From the NCBI GenBank assembly GCA_900299255.1, contig OMJB01000035.1, forward strand, positions 1 to 64,000: a stretch of DNA of 64,000 nt. The letters are read 5' to 3'. The position numbers were made by a program, and so were the translations under genes. This DNA comes from Sphingobacteriales bacterium (lineage in GTDB: Bacteria; Bacteroidota; Bacteroidia; Chitinophagales; Chitinophagaceae). Below are positions 1 to 11,100 of this stretch, piece by piece; position 1 is the stretch's first letter; every line of letters begins with the position of its first letter. The notes under the pieces are model-generated. The model had not been told where the DNA came from and ran no database searches. It saw only the letters and a program-made list of their open reading frames with translations.

Positions 1-1575
1 CGGGTCATTGAACAATACGCGTTTCAGCCTTTCTTCAGCATCCTGAGTGCCGTCTGCAACGATTACCATACCTGCATGAAGTGAATAGCCCATACCCACA
101 CCACCGCCATGATGGAAAGATACCCAACTGGCTCCGCCGGCAGTGTTGATCAATGCATTGAGAATTGGCCAGTCCGCAACGGCATCGCTGCCGTCCTTCA
201 TGGCTTCTGTTTCGCGGTTTGGAGATGCAACAGATCCTGTATCGAGGTGGTCGCGCCCGATAACGATTGGTGCTTTAACCTTTCCTGTCCTTACGAGTTC
301 GTTAAAGAGCAATCCCGCTTTTTCACGATCGCCCATTCCAAGCCAGCAAATACGTGCCGGCAATCCCTGGAAAGCAATGCGCTCGCGTGCCATATCGAGC
401 CAGCGGTGCAAACCTTTATTGTCAGGGAACAGTTCTTTCAGAGCATTGTCTGTAGTATAGATATCCTCAGGATCACCACTGAGCGCTACCCAACGGAAAG
501 GGCCTTTGCCCTCGCAAAATAAAGGGCGAATGTAGGCAGGTACAAAGCCCGGAAAGTCAAATGCATTGGTTACTCCGCGTTTGTCGTGTGCCTGGCCGCG
601 CAGATTATTGCCATAATCAAAGGTAATTGCTCCTCGATTCTGCAGTTCCAGCATCTGGCGCACGTGGCGTGCCATGGTGTCCAGAGAGCGGTTTTTATAT
701 TGTTCAGGATCGCTGGTGCGCAGGGCGTTTGCATCAGCTACACTTAATCCTTCCGGGAAATAACCTATCAGTTCGTCGTGAGCGGATGTCTGATCGGTAA
801 GGGTGTCAGGTGTGATATTCCTGTCGATAAGCCTCTGCAGTAAGTCTACTACATTGCAGCATACACCAATGGAGATACGCTCGCCTTTAGTTTTGGCATC
901 CAGCGCCCATTCAATGCTCTCGTCAATATCAGAGGTCCACTTATCGAGGTATCTTGTTTCAATACGTTTCTTAATGCGCCATTCCTCCATTTCTGCAGCC
1001 AGGCAAACTCCCTCGTTCATTGTAATAGCCAATGGCTGAGCACCGCCCATGCCGCCCAGTCCGGCAGTTACATTTAAAGTGCCCTTCAGTGTGCCGTTAT
1101 AATGAATGTCGGCCAAAGAGAGGTAGGTCTCGTAAGTGCCCTGAACGATGCCTTGTGATCCAATATATATCCAGCTGCCGGCAGTCATTTGTCCGTACAT
1201 CATCAATCCTTTGGCTTCGAGCTCCCTGAAGTGTTCCCAGGTAGCCCAGCGCCCAACGAGGTTAGAATTGGCAATAAGCACCCTTGGCGCATTTTTATGA
1301 GACCGCAGCACACCAACAGGCTTGCCAGACTGCACCAGCAGGGTTTCATCTTCGCTGAGGTTTCTGAGGCACTCAAGAATTTTATCAAAACTCTCCCAGT
1401 TGCGGGCAGCTTTGCCAATGCCGCCATATACTACAAGGTCTTCAGGCCGCTCTGCCACTTCCGGGTCCAGATTGTTCTGAATCATACGGTAAGCGGCTTC
1501 AGTTACCCAGTTCTTGCAGGTAAGCTGGTTGCCGCGAGGGGAGCGGATGATACGTGGTTTTGATGTTTCTGCCAT
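1..1575 (-). CDS. hutU: Urocanate hydratase (C-terminus beyond window edge)
   Basis: Reverse-strand translation from ATG at 1575 reads [60 protein letters not shown]..., open to position 1; includes [11 protein letters not shown] and [35 protein letters not shown]. Not in the ORF track because it runs off the edge. Confidence 0.95.
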   Translation of the reverse strand, partial: MAETSKPRIIRSPRGNQLTCKNWVTEAAYRMIQNNLDPEVAERPEDLVVYGGIGKAARNWESFDKILECLRNLSEDETLLVQSGKPVGVLRSHKNAPRVLIANSNLVGRWATWEHFRELEAKGLMMYGQMTAGSWIYIGSQGIVQGTYETYLSLADIHYNGTLKGTLNVTAGLGGMGGAQPLAITMNEGVCLAAEMEEWRIKKRIETRYLDKWTSDIDESIEWALDAKTKGERISIGVCCNVVDLLQRLIDRNITPDTLTDQTSAHDELIGYFPEGLSVADANALRTSDPEQYKNRSLDTMARHVRQMLELQNRGAITFDYGNNLRGQAHDKRGVTNAFDFPGFVPAYIRPLFCEGKGPFRWVALSGDPEDIYTTDNALKELFPDNKGLHRWLDMARERIAFQGLPARICWLGMGDREKAGLLFNELVRTGKVKAPIVIGRDHLDTGSVASPNRETEAMKDGSDAVADWPILNALINTAGGASWVSFHHGGGVGMGYSLHAGMVIVADGTQDAEERLKRVLFNDP

Positions 1576-1733
1576 ATTAATTATTCTTGTTTAAAGCTTT
1601 TCAGATACCTGCAAGCACTACATCCATTCCCCGGATAATCAGAATGCCGGCCCTGAATGATAGGTAAATTGTTCCCGGAACTGTTTTGCTAAGTATGTAC
1701 GTACCTGTTTTACTACAGTAAAAACAGCTATTC

Positions 1734-2651
1734 CTATACCAGCCCGTTTAGTGCTTCCGTCAGTTTTCTTTCTTCTTCGGCGTGGTTTACATCGTGTTTA
1801 ATAAATGTTTTTCCGGTAACGACTTCAAACAGTTCTATATACCGCTCTGAAATCTGACCCACTACTTCTTCTGTCATTTCCGGCACTGTTTGTCCTTCTT
1901 TGCCCTGAAAACCGTTTTCCATCAGCCATTCACGAACAAACTCTTTTGACAGCTGGCGCTGCTGTTCGCCTTTTTTCTGACGATCTTCATAGCCTTCCAT
2001 ATAGAAATAGCGGGAGGAATCGGGTGTGTGAATCTCATCGATCAGGTATATGGTGTCGCCGATACGGCCAAATTCATACTTTGTATCAACGAGAATCAAT
2101 CCTCTTTCCTTAGCCATTTCCCGGCCTCTTTCAAATAGGGCAAGCGTATATTTTTCCAGCTGTTCATATTCAGCTTTTGAAACCAGGCCGCTGTTGATGA
2201 TTTCATCACGCGAAATGTCTTCGTCGTGGCCTTCGTGTGCTTTTGTAGTAGGGGTAATAATGGGTTTTGCAAAAAAGTCATTTTCTTTAATGCCATCGGG
2301 CAACGCAACTCCGCAGAGTACGCGCTTGCCTGATTTGTAGGTACGCCATGCATGGCCAGTGAGGTTGCCTCTTACCACCATTTCAATCGGGTAGGTTTCG
2401 CATTTGTAACCAATTGTTGCATTAGGCAAGGGTACTGACAGCATCCAATTGGGGACTATATCCTTTGTGGCATTAAGAAACTGCGCTGCAATCTGATTGA
2501 GCACCTGTCCCTTGTATGGTATAGGCTTTGGCAAAACCACATCAAAAGCCGAAATACGGTCACTGACAACCATCAGCAGGTACTTATCAGCTATTGTATA
2601 AACATCACGTACTTTTCCTTTATAGAAATTTGTCTGACGAGGGAAATTCAT
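1734..2651 (-). CDS. purC: Phosphoribosylaminoimidazolesuccinocarboxamide synthase
   Basis: [58 protein letters not shown] extends to 2693 but homology starts at internal Met (2651). Confidence 0.95.
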   Translation of the reverse strand: MNFPRQTNFYKGKVRDVYTIADKYLLMVVSDRISAFDVVLPKPIPYKGQVLNQIAAQFLNATKDIVPNWMLSVPLPNATIGYKCETYPIEMVVRGNLTGHAWRTYKSGKRVLCGVALPDGIKENDFFAKPIITPTTKAHEGHDEDISRDEIINSGLVSKAEYEQLEKYTLALFERGREMAKERGLILVDTKYEFGRIGDTIYLIDEIHTPDSSRYFYMEGYEDRQKKGEQQRQLSKEFVREWLMENGFQGKEGQTVPEMTEEVVGQISERYIELFEVVTGKTFIKHDVNHAEEERKLTEALNGLV

Positions 2652-2836
2652 ATTTTTAAATATTTTATAAGCGTTGTTTAATAAGGACTGCAAATATAAG
2701 TGGATAGGGCGAAACCCAAATTGTTAATAATTATAGGGCGATATAGGAGCTGTAGGATTCAATTATGATACCGTGTTTATTTTACGGTTCAATAACACGC
2801 ATTGGCGTATGTTTGTGTGTAACGGTCAAATAGATT

Positions 2837-3517
2837 ATGAATTTTACAGATGCAGCTATAAAGGGAATACTGGTGGGGCTGTTTATGGCTATATCGGTAG
2901 GGCCTACTATATTTGTAATATTCAGGTACAGCTTAAAATATAGTTATACAGCAGGCCTGGCATTTGTATTGGGCGTATCAGCCAGCGATATTATTTATGT
3001 GGCCCTGGCAAATGCAGCAGCATCCCTGCTACAACAACTCACACCATACCATCGGATTATAGGCATAGGCGGTGCAATAGCACTGATGACGATGGGGCTG
3101 GCTGGTTTTTTTAAAAAACAAACAGCCCAAGGTGGCGAGCCGGGCTCAGAACAAGTATCCGGAACCGGCTTTTTCAAGATCTGGCTGGGGGGATTTCTGG
3201 TGAATACACTAAACCCGGGAGTGATAGTAACGTGGCTGGGTGCGGTAAATATTATTGCCAGCAAGCCGGCAATATACAGGGCCGTATTATTCGGGATTGC
3301 GCTGTTTATCATATTAGGAATTGATTTTCTAAAGGTGTTTCTGGCGGGCAGGCTGAAAAAAATGCTCACTCCAACACGAATCGGCTATATCCAGAAGTTT
3401 TCGGCGGTATGTATATTTTTCATTGGCCTACTTTTAATGATCAACACACTGGCAAGCCATCCATCTGATAAAGGAAAGGAAGAAGGAGGTGTGAACAAAA
3501 TACTTTCGGTGAGATAG
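2837..3517 (+). CDS. LysE/RhtB family translocator
   Basis: Multi-TM protein, GLFMAISVGPTIFVIFRYSLKYS... GFLVNTLNPGVIVTWLGAVNII typical of LysE family. Confidence 0.8.
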   Translation: MNFTDAAIKGILVGLFMAISVGPTIFVIFRYSLKYSYTAGLAFVLGVSASDIIYVALANAAASLLQQLTPYHRIIGIGGAIALMTMGLAGFFKKQTAQGGEPGSEQVSGTGFFKIWLGGFLVNTLNPGVIVTWLGAVNIIASKPAIYRAVLFGIALFIILGIDFLKVFLAGRLKKMLTPTRIGYIQKFSAVCIFFIGLLLMINTLASHPSDKGKEEGGVNKILSVR

Positions 3518-3610
3518 GTACAAGCCTGCTATACTTTTACATTATGGGCAATTCAGAATAACCTATCATTTTTTTTACTTATCAGGCAATCGCCCTATCT
3601 TTGCCTCCAG

Positions 3611-5455
3611 ATGTCTGACGCAATACAGCACGAATGCGGCCTGGCTTATATAAGGCTGCTCAAACCACTTTCATACTACCAGCAAAAATACGGTACTGCC
3701 TTCTTTGGGCTCAACAAATTATACCTGCTTATGGAAAAGCAGCATAACCGTGGCCAGGATGGAGCAGGCATAGCAACCGTTAAGCTTAACACAGAACCGG
3801 GGCATCAGTTTATGCACCGCCTGAGGGTAAGCGGCGCACAGGCTATCTCGCAGATATTTCAGAATATCAATCAGGAGGTAACTGAGCTGGATAAAATGTA
3901 CCCGGGTATATTGCAGCATCCCGGTTTAATGAAGGGCTACATGCGGTTTGTGGGCGAAGTGCTTATGGGGCACCTTCGGTATGGCACACAGGGCAAAAAC
4001 AATGTTGAGTTCTGCCACCCGTTTTTGAAACCGCATATCAACCCGACCAGAAACCTAACCATGGCGGGCAACTTTAATCTGGTAAACACAGATGAGTTGT
4101 TTGATATGCTGGGCCAGCATCCCAACAGTACACTTAGGGAAAGCGACCTGGGTGCAATGATTGAGACCATACACTATTACCTGTGCCTGGCAGATGATAC
4201 CAACCCGGCACAACTGAATATAGAAGGAATACTGAAGCAGGCGGCCGCTCACTTCGACGGAGGATTTGTATTCTGCGGGCTGATAGGCAATGGTGACAGC
4301 TTTGTGATGCGTGATGCCAATGGTATAAGGCCCTGCTATTACTACCATGATGATGAGGTAGTAGCAGCCGCATCTGAGCGAGCAGCACTGATGACCACCT
4401 TCAACCTGAAGCAGAAGGACGTACTGAAACTGGAACCTGGGCATGCGATAATTGTATCATCGAACGGAACGTTTAAGAACACAGAGATACTTCCGCCAAA
4501 GCAGCATACGGCTTGCAGTTTTGAGCGTATCTATTTCAGCAGGGGCAGTGATCCGGATATATACAGGGAACGTATGGATCTGGGCAGGAACCTTGCAGGC
4601 ACTGTACTTAAGGCGCTGGACAATCACCTGAAACATACAATAGTTTCCTTTATACCTAACACGGCTGAGATAGCTTTTTATGGCCTGATTAAAGGGCTTG
4701 AAGATTACCTGAAGGAAATTAAGATAGAGCGGATACTGGCAAAGCCGGATATGCCCGAAGAGGAAATGCGCGAATTGATAGGGCGCAGGGTAAGAATTGA
4801 GAAGATTGCGATTAAAGACGCAAAAATGCGCACCTTCATAACTGAAGATTCGTCGAGAAATGAAATGGTGCAGCATGTTTACGATATCACATACGGAACG
4901 GTGGAGAAAGGTGTAGATACGCTGGTGATTATAGATGATTCTATAGTTAGGGGAACTACGTTGAAGGAGAGCATTATCAAAATGCTTGACAGGCTGGGAC
5001 CCAAGCGTATTATCATAGTGTCATCTGCCCCACAGATACGTTATCCCGACTGCTATGGCATAGATATGAGCCGGATGGGTGATTTCATAGCTTTTCAGGC
5101 GGCAGTGGCACTGTACACAGAGCAGGGCAACGAGCAAAGGCTGTATGAAATTTATGCACAATGCAAGGAAGCGGAAGCTAGCGGAAGGCTGGATGAAGAA
5201 AATTTTGTGAAAGGTGTTTATAGTCCGTTCACACCAGATCAGATCAGTAAGAAAATAGCCGGGATGCTCAGGCATAAAGATGTAACGGCTGAAGTGGATG
5301 TAATATACCAGTCAATAGAAGGGCTGCATGAAGCGTGCCCGCATAACCAGGGCGACTGGTATTTTACCGGCAATTACCCAACAAAAGGCGGAAACAGAGT
5401 AGCCAACCGTGCTTTTATGAAGTACATGGAGAAGCAGGACGGCAGGGGATATTAA
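3611..5455 (+). CDS. Amidophosphoribosyltransferase-like protein (PurF paralog, 614 aa)
   Basis: N-terminal HECGLA (Ntn Cys), KQHNRGQDGAGIAT, MGHLRYGTQG, PRPP-binding VIIDDSIVRGTTLKESI. Confidence 0.85.
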   Translation: MSDAIQHECGLAYIRLLKPLSYYQQKYGTAFFGLNKLYLLMEKQHNRGQDGAGIATVKLNTEPGHQFMHRLRVSGAQAISQIFQNINQEVTELDKMYPGILQHPGLMKGYMRFVGEVLMGHLRYGTQGKNNVEFCHPFLKPHINPTRNLTMAGNFNLVNTDELFDMLGQHPNSTLRESDLGAMIETIHYYLCLADDTNPAQLNIEGILKQAAAHFDGGFVFCGLIGNGDSFVMRDANGIRPCYYYHDDEVVAAASERAALMTTFNLKQKDVLKLEPGHAIIVSSNGTFKNTEILPPKQHTACSFERIYFSRGSDPDIYRERMDLGRNLAGTVLKALDNHLKHTIVSFIPNTAEIAFYGLIKGLEDYLKEIKIERILAKPDMPEEEMRELIGRRVRIEKIAIKDAKMRTFITEDSSRNEMVQHVYDITYGTVEKGVDTLVIIDDSIVRGTTLKESIIKMLDRLGPKRIIIVSSAPQIRYPDCYGIDMSRMGDFIAFQAAVALYTEQGNEQRLYEIYAQCKEAEASGRLDEENFVKGVYSPFTPDQISKKIAGMLRHKDVTAEVDVIYQSIEGLHEACPHNQGDWYFTGNYPTKGGNRVANRAFMKYMEKQDGRGY

Positions 5456-5506
5456 TATTGCGAACAATTAGAGTATCTTCGTTAAGTACTGCTCAAATGG
5501 TATTTA

Positions 5507-6334
5507 ATGAAAAGATTAGTGTTTCTATTGCTCGTAAACAGCTTTTCAAGTTCTGTTTATAGCCAAAGCAAGGATACCTTTGAAGTGTATTTTCCTTTCA
5601 ATTCTGCAAAGATTAGTAAGGAAGCAGAAGGCTACATAGACCTCCTTATTTTTAATGATACTCTGATACATGGCAATAAACTGATGGTACTCGGTTATGC
5701 CGATTATGTAGGTGGCAATAAGCACAATGATAGCCTGTCTTTTATGCGGGCAAATGCTGTGCGTAACTATCTTGTAAAATACGGTTTTGATAAAGAGGAT
5801 ATATCGTTGTGCGTGGGCAAAGGGAAAATAGGCCGGAAAAATATTGCAGAGAAGAATGGATGTGCTGCAGACAGAAAAGTGCAGATAGTAATTGTCCATA
5901 CACCACCAGCTGCCCCACCACCAGCTGTAAATCCCAACGCAAAAATTGACATCAACAAGCTCAAGGTCAATCAGGCTTTTGCGTTGAATAATCTTTTTTT
6001 CGAACCAGGCATGGACTTTCTGCTGCCGGAATCAAGCCCGGACCTGGCTGTTCTTCTTGGTTTTATGAGAGAGAACCCAAAAGTGACAATTAGAATAGAA
6101 GGCCATGTATGCTGCCTGGGGCATCAGGAAGGGTTAGATTCCCATTACAAAGATGGTTACCTTTCGGGATACCGGGCAAGGGCAATTTATAATTTTCTAG
6201 CAAAAAACGGCATAGATACTGATAGGATGAAAACTATTGGCCTGGGCAATAATAATCCTGTGGTTAAAGACGAAGTGACAGAAGACGACAGGCGGAAAAA
6301 CCGGCGTGTTGAAATAAGAATATTGAGCAAATAA
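5507..6334 (+). CDS. OmpA family protein with two OmpA-like domains
   Basis: Signal peptide; VYFPFNSAKISKEAEGYID...LGYADYVGGNKHNDSLSFMRANAVRNYL (domain 1) and IEGHVCCLG...YRARAIYNFLAKNGI...RRKNRRVEIRIL (domain 2). Confidence 0.8.
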   Translation: MKRLVFLLLVNSFSSSVYSQSKDTFEVYFPFNSAKISKEAEGYIDLLIFNDTLIHGNKLMVLGYADYVGGNKHNDSLSFMRANAVRNYLVKYGFDKEDISLCVGKGKIGRKNIAEKNGCAADRKVQIVIVHTPPAAPPPAVNPNAKIDINKLKVNQAFALNNLFFEPGMDFLLPESSPDLAVLLGFMRENPKVTIRIEGHVCCLGHQEGLDSHYKDGYLSGYRARAIYNFLAKNGIDTDRMKTIGLGNNNPVVKDEVTEDDRRKNRRVEIRILSK

Positions 6335-6338
6335 TAAC

Positions 6339-7175
6339 TTGAATCTGATGAAAAACGCCGCGATCATTATCTGTCTCGTTTTATTTTCTGTTGCCGGGCG
6401 CAGCCAGGGCACGGACACCTTTGAAGTATTTTTCCCGCTGAATATTTCAAAACTGAGCAAAGAATCAGAAGCGTACCTGGACAGGCTGATATCCAAAGAT
6501 ACACTACTGCACGGCGATAAACTGACTGTGCTGGGCTATGCCGATTTTGTGGGTGGCAGCGGCTACAATGACACGCTGTCTATGGTGCGTGCCCGAAATG
6601 TGCGGGAATACCTGGTGAAGGCAGGGTTTAAAGAAGAAGATATTAAACTATGCCTTGGTAAAGGCAAAATAGACCGGGCAAACGTTAAAGGAAAGGAGGG
6701 CTATGCACCAGACAGAAAGGTGCAGATAATAATAGACCGGGCGGAGATGGAAAAGGCGAGGCAGGCAGATGAAGCAAACGGTACAGTAGATGTGAAGCGG
6801 CTGAGGGTGAACCAGACGTTTGCGCTGCACAACATTTTTTTCAAGCTGAACCAGCCGGTACTTCTGGACAAATCAGAGCCGGACCTGCGCAACCTGCTAA
6901 AAATACTGACAGAGAACCCGTCATTAAAGATACAAATAGAAGGGCATGTGTGCTGTATGGGCCCCACCGAAGGCACCGACAGCAGGTATAAAGGAAGAAA
7001 CCTCTCTGAATGCAGGGCAGAAGCAATATACAATTACCTGGTGGAGAAGGGAATAGACAAAGGCAGGCTCAAATACGAAGGCCTCGGCAACCGCAATCCG
7101 ATAGTAAGAAACGAAATTACAGAAGCGGACAAACAGAAGAACAGAAGGGTGGAAATAAGGATACTGAGCAAATGA
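6339..7175 (+). CDS. OmpA family protein with two OmpA-like domains (tandem paralog)
   Basis: Same architecture and motifs as 5507..6334: VFFPLNISKLSKESEAYLDRL...LGYADFVGGSGYNDTLSMVRARNVREYL; IEGHVCCMG...CRAEAIYNYLVEKGI...KQKNRRVEIRILSK. Confidence 0.8.
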   Translation: MNLMKNAAIIICLVLFSVAGRSQGTDTFEVFFPLNISKLSKESEAYLDRLISKDTLLHGDKLTVLGYADFVGGSGYNDTLSMVRARNVREYLVKAGFKEEDIKLCLGKGKIDRANVKGKEGYAPDRKVQIIIDRAEMEKARQADEANGTVDVKRLRVNQTFALHNIFFKLNQPVLLDKSEPDLRNLLKILTENPSLKIQIEGHVCCMGPTEGTDSRYKGRNLSECRAEAIYNYLVEKGIDKGRLKYEGLGNRNPIVRNEITEADKQKNRRVEIRILSK

Positions 7176-7212
7176 CCCGTGCTGAAATAGGCACCGGCTC
7201 GACCATATCACT

Positions 7213-7665
7213 TTACTGAGAGTGCAGCCAAATCTCCACTTTGCGCTGAGCACCAATGCTCATCTGGTGTTCTGTATAATAGTTGTCGTTGTAGTAGTAC
7301 ACTACCGTATCAAGCAGCCCGTGTTCAATATCAGTAACGGTATTGGCAAAGGTAATGGTGCTGCTGTTCTGATCAACATCAATAAAATGCAGTATGCCTG
7401 TGAGGTAGTAGGGATGGCCGGTTGTGTCTGCAACTGAAGTAGTAATGGTAGTACTGTTAATCACAGTTATATTTATAGGCATGGTACTGTACCAGGTAGT
7501 ATCTATCAGGCTACCGGTGGCATAAATATCGCGCTCTGTTGCCCGCCATTGCCGTTCACCTTCCATGTGTTGCATATAAAGGGGCAATTCTTCTTTTTTC
7601 TTGCAGCCCTGTATGAAACAAACCGTTACCGCAGCAACCAACAACCCAGAAAAAAATATTTTCAT
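7213..7665 (-). CDS. Hypothetical lipoprotein
   Basis: MKIFFSGLLVAAVTVCFIQGCKKKEELP, a lipobox-like signal; no recognised domain. Confidence 0.6.
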   Translation of the reverse strand: MKIFFSGLLVAAVTVCFIQGCKKKEELPLYMQHMEGERQWRATERDIYATGSLIDTTWYSTMPINITVINSTTITTSVADTTGHPYYLTGILHFIDVDQNSSTITFANTVTDIEHGLLDTVVYYYNDNYYTEHQMSIGAQRKVEIWLHSQ

Positions 7666-7960
7666 ATAGACTTTGTTTTGTACATAGGACACATTTACTA
7701 AAAACAATGCCAACAGCGTTTACCTCCATGCCGAAAAGCAGATTTGCGAGTAATTTGCTAAGTTCGGGATAAACAAAGACAAAAACATACAGCTGTTTGG
7801 CAGCTAACTTCAGTTAGTAACGCCTAAAGGATAGCAATTATTCTGCGAATATCCTGTCTGTTTAAATTAGTAACACATTTAGCCTAATACAATAACTAAA
7901 TATAGGTTAGTCTAATTTTTAATAAGGGGGGTGTTGATAATTTTTTATCGACGTATGTGA

Positions 7961-7989
7961 TTGCCGGACACTTACGTTTACTATATTTG
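7961..7989 (+). promoter_or_regulatory. Putative Bacteroidota-type promoter (TTG-N18-TATATTTG)
   Basis: TTG at 7961-7963, 18 nt spacer, TATATTTG at 7982-7989, matching TTG-N17-23-TAnnTTTG; no convincing CDS downstream on this strand. Confidence 0.45.
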
Positions 7990-7994
7990 TACAT

Positions 7995-8135
7995 ACAAAA
8001 GTGAGATTCCTGCATTTTCCACATAAAAGAAGCTGATGTCCCCTGGACCCACTGGCCTACGATTCATTCGTAGGTTCGGTGGCCAGGCATCAAATTTCAG
8101 CCGAACTCATCATCGTTCTCATTTTATTTTTTCTG
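7995..8135 (+). ncRNA. Candidate small structured RNA (approximate bounds)
   Basis: Downstream of the 7961-7989 promoter; imperfect long hairpin 8042-8087 (CCTGG/CCAGG, CCAC/GTGG, CCTACGA/TCGTAGG, loop TTCAT), alternative helix GTTCGG 8074-8079 / CCGAAC 8101-8106, then a T-rich run ATTTTATTTTTTCT before the convergent stop at 8137. Confidence 0.3.
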
Positions 8136-8136
8136 G

Positions 8137-11100
8137 TCAGAAAGCCCTGTTTACTCCAATCACGTATCTGAACGTGGCATATTGGTTGTTGTTGAACGGT
8201 GGCCTGTTGAGAAACACAGGTATATCAAACCTGATAGTAAGGGGCCGGGCTTTTTCAAATACTCCCCAGTTTTTAATAGTAATAGCAGTACCCAGCCCGG
8301 CATCAACGTGTATGTTACTCCAATATCCATCGGCTGGATAAATGGTATAGTAGTTGTGGATGGAGTATTTGCTGAGTTCCATAACTCCGGCATCGCCAAA
8401 AGCATAAATATTGGCATGGAGCCAGTTGCGCAGCAACCTGGGGTGCCAGGGCATCCAGTTACTGAAATCTATTTCCACATTGGCTGCGGCACCGCTCCTG
8501 CCTTTGTAACCCACATAGCTTGCTCCTAATCTCTCATCTGGTGCATAGTAGCCAGCGTATCCCCTGAGGTTCAGCCCGCCGCCCTGCTGGAAATGTGAGA
8601 GATCGTATTGGGAAATATCCTGCCAGTCGTTGGGTATGAATCCATTGCTGCGGGTAAATTTGTTTTCCATCTGTTCTTCGGGGCTTGCGCCTGCCAGATA
8701 GAGTGCGCTTTCGTAAGGAAGAGCTTTGCCTGTGCCATAACGACCAATAAGCCTGGTGCGTATTTCCAGTTTGCCCAGATAGTTCGTGTTTATCGACTCA
8801 AGCTGTGCGTAGGAATAATCATAAGAACCGTTCTTGCTATTCAGGAAAGGAGTTCTGAAACTGAATGTGTAACTGCCTGCGCCATTCATATAGTTGTAAC
8901 GGTGTGTCCATGCCAGATTGAGTGACGTATTCTTTTGCCTGTCATCACTGCTCCAGTCGTTTCTGTCGGTCAGGTAGTCAAGCGCTGCTGCATTCTGGCG
9001 CCACATGGTTTGTGCTGATAGGTTGATTGTATTCCTGTCGCTGATTAGCCAGTTCAGCCCGGCTTTGTGGAACCAAAGCCCGTCAAGGTATCTGCTGTTG
9101 ACATGCATTTGCAGTTTGGGCATATTACGGGTAATGGGTGAAGTGTAATTCAGCGAATAATCAACCGGTGAGTAACGATCGTACCAGCCTTCGTTGCCCA
9201 CGGCCATATATTTGCTGCCCTGCAGCACATGTGTGTTCCACCAGATTGTTGCATCTATTCTGTTGAGTGTAGCCAGGTAATCGCCTTCAAAATGAATACC
9301 TGCTTTAACGCCGTCTACAGGGTTCCACCAAAGGTCAGGGCGCACGTACAAGCGGTAGTTCTGTCTGTCGAGCTGAGGGTTGAGGCCGCCGTCAAATTCT
9401 ATTTTGATCCCTCTTGGATTCAGGCTGAATCCTTTTTTCTTATAGTTATCTACCATGTCTTTGTCGGCAAGGCGGTAGGTAGGATCTATCTGTACGTTGC
9501 TGATGCCCGATGGTATCTGCACATGTGCAGTGTAGTTCCTGCCCAGGCTGCCCCATCCATACCATTTGGGCAATTGTATTGCATTAGTTTGCTTACTGAA
9601 CCATGTGTTGGGGATATAAAAATTGTGCTTTGCTCCGTCTTTAGCTGTAACAGTAAAGTCAATGGGCATCTGCATATCGCTGCTGCGGTGGAACTTAATC
9701 GCAAAGCTGTCGGTACCCGGAATGCGCTTCATACCGCATATGCCATAGTCGAGCGTTTTGGCGGTTTCAAACCACTCATCAAAGAACCAGGAAAGGTCAA
9801 CATGGGTAAACTGAATAACAGACGCTCGGAAATCTTCGAAATAGGGATGCGCAAATTTCCATTGTTCGAAGTAATGATGCAGTGCAGCCTGAAACAACGA
9901 ATCGCCCAACACATACTGCAGATTATACAGCATGGTGGCTGTTTTGAAATATACCTGTCCGTAGCCACCACCATGGTTGAGCGCATTGTTGAAATCATCA
10001 GAATGAGTGTTGAGTGTTTGTTCGGCACCGTTCAGCGCTTCGTAGGTGTAGCGGGTAAGTACATTGCGGTCGAGCGTATTGGCAGGCTCAGCAAACAGCC
10101 TTCTATATTTTGACTTGGGAGTACCGCCAATCATGTTTTCACCATCAATGCGGCGCAGCCCCCATGCTGTAAGGAACTGCGTAAAGCCCTCGTCCATAGC
10201 GGCGCGATATGTTTCGTTGCTGCCCACCTGCCCATAAAACCAGTTGTGCCCTATCTCGTGTACAAACAAGCCATGGAAGCCGGGCTCAGAGCCGCCATCG
10301 AGCGTAAGCATGGGGTATTCCATGCCATCCTGAGCATCTGCAGCTACTATTTTAGGGTAGCAGTACCGGCCTATGTCTTCAGAGAAAGTTTTAATAATCC
10401 GGGTAACATAATCAGCTGCAGTCTGCCAGCCGGCTGCATGCGGCTCCTGCACAAGAGCCACGCACTCAACATCGTTCCAGTATGCTGTGCCTATACGGTA
10501 AGAGGGGTCTGCTGTGAACGCAAAGTCGTGCACATTGTTACCAATAAAATGCCATTGCTTGCGCTTCCCTTTTTCATATGGGATAATAACAGACGGAGCT
10601 TCGTTCCATTTTTTGTTCGCAAAGTTTTTTATGTCCAGTTTGCTTCTGAGGCCTTCGGATAGCACTTCATTCCTGTTTTGCAGCACACCTGTGGCTTCCA
10701 CAATATAGTTGGATGGAAAGTCGAGCGTGACATCGTACAGGCCGTAGTCGCCATAGAACTCCTTGTTCAGGTGCTGGTAAGTATCCCAGCCATGCATGCG
10801 GTCATACACACAGATCTTAGGAAACCACTGGCAGCCATTGTAGTGCATAAAGCCCCATGCATCATACATCTTCATGCGCCGGCGGGTATCACCCTTATCC
10901 CAGTAGGTACTGAAATCCATCTTAATCGTTAATCTGCTGCCTGGAAGCAAAGGCGATGGCAATGCCACCTTCATTATTGTATTGTCCAGCACGACATTGC
11001 AGCTTTTTCCATCAACTGTTATGTTGCCGGTAGTGATGCCCAGGCCTGCGGCTTCATTTTTGCCCATGCGGGTTTTTACCTTATTTGTTTTTTCCAGCTG

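Noticed and set aside
109-1563. Several plus-strand ORFs at the left edge
   Set aside because: They are shadows of the minus-strand hutU, which is missing from the ORF track only because it is open at the edge.
7850-7920. AT-rich stretch with partial inverted repeats (AAATTAG...CTAATTT)
   Set aside because: Low complexity and imperfect; cannot be separated from AT-rich background without a computation.
8036-8341. 101-aa plus-strand ORF downstream of the candidate promoter
   Set aside because: Most of it overlaps the M1 peptidase antisense; its first part is the structured RNA candidate; no protein signature.
9229-10113. 294-aa plus-strand ORF
   Set aside because: Antisense to the M1 peptidase coding frame; no recognisable domain, composition typical of shadow ORF.
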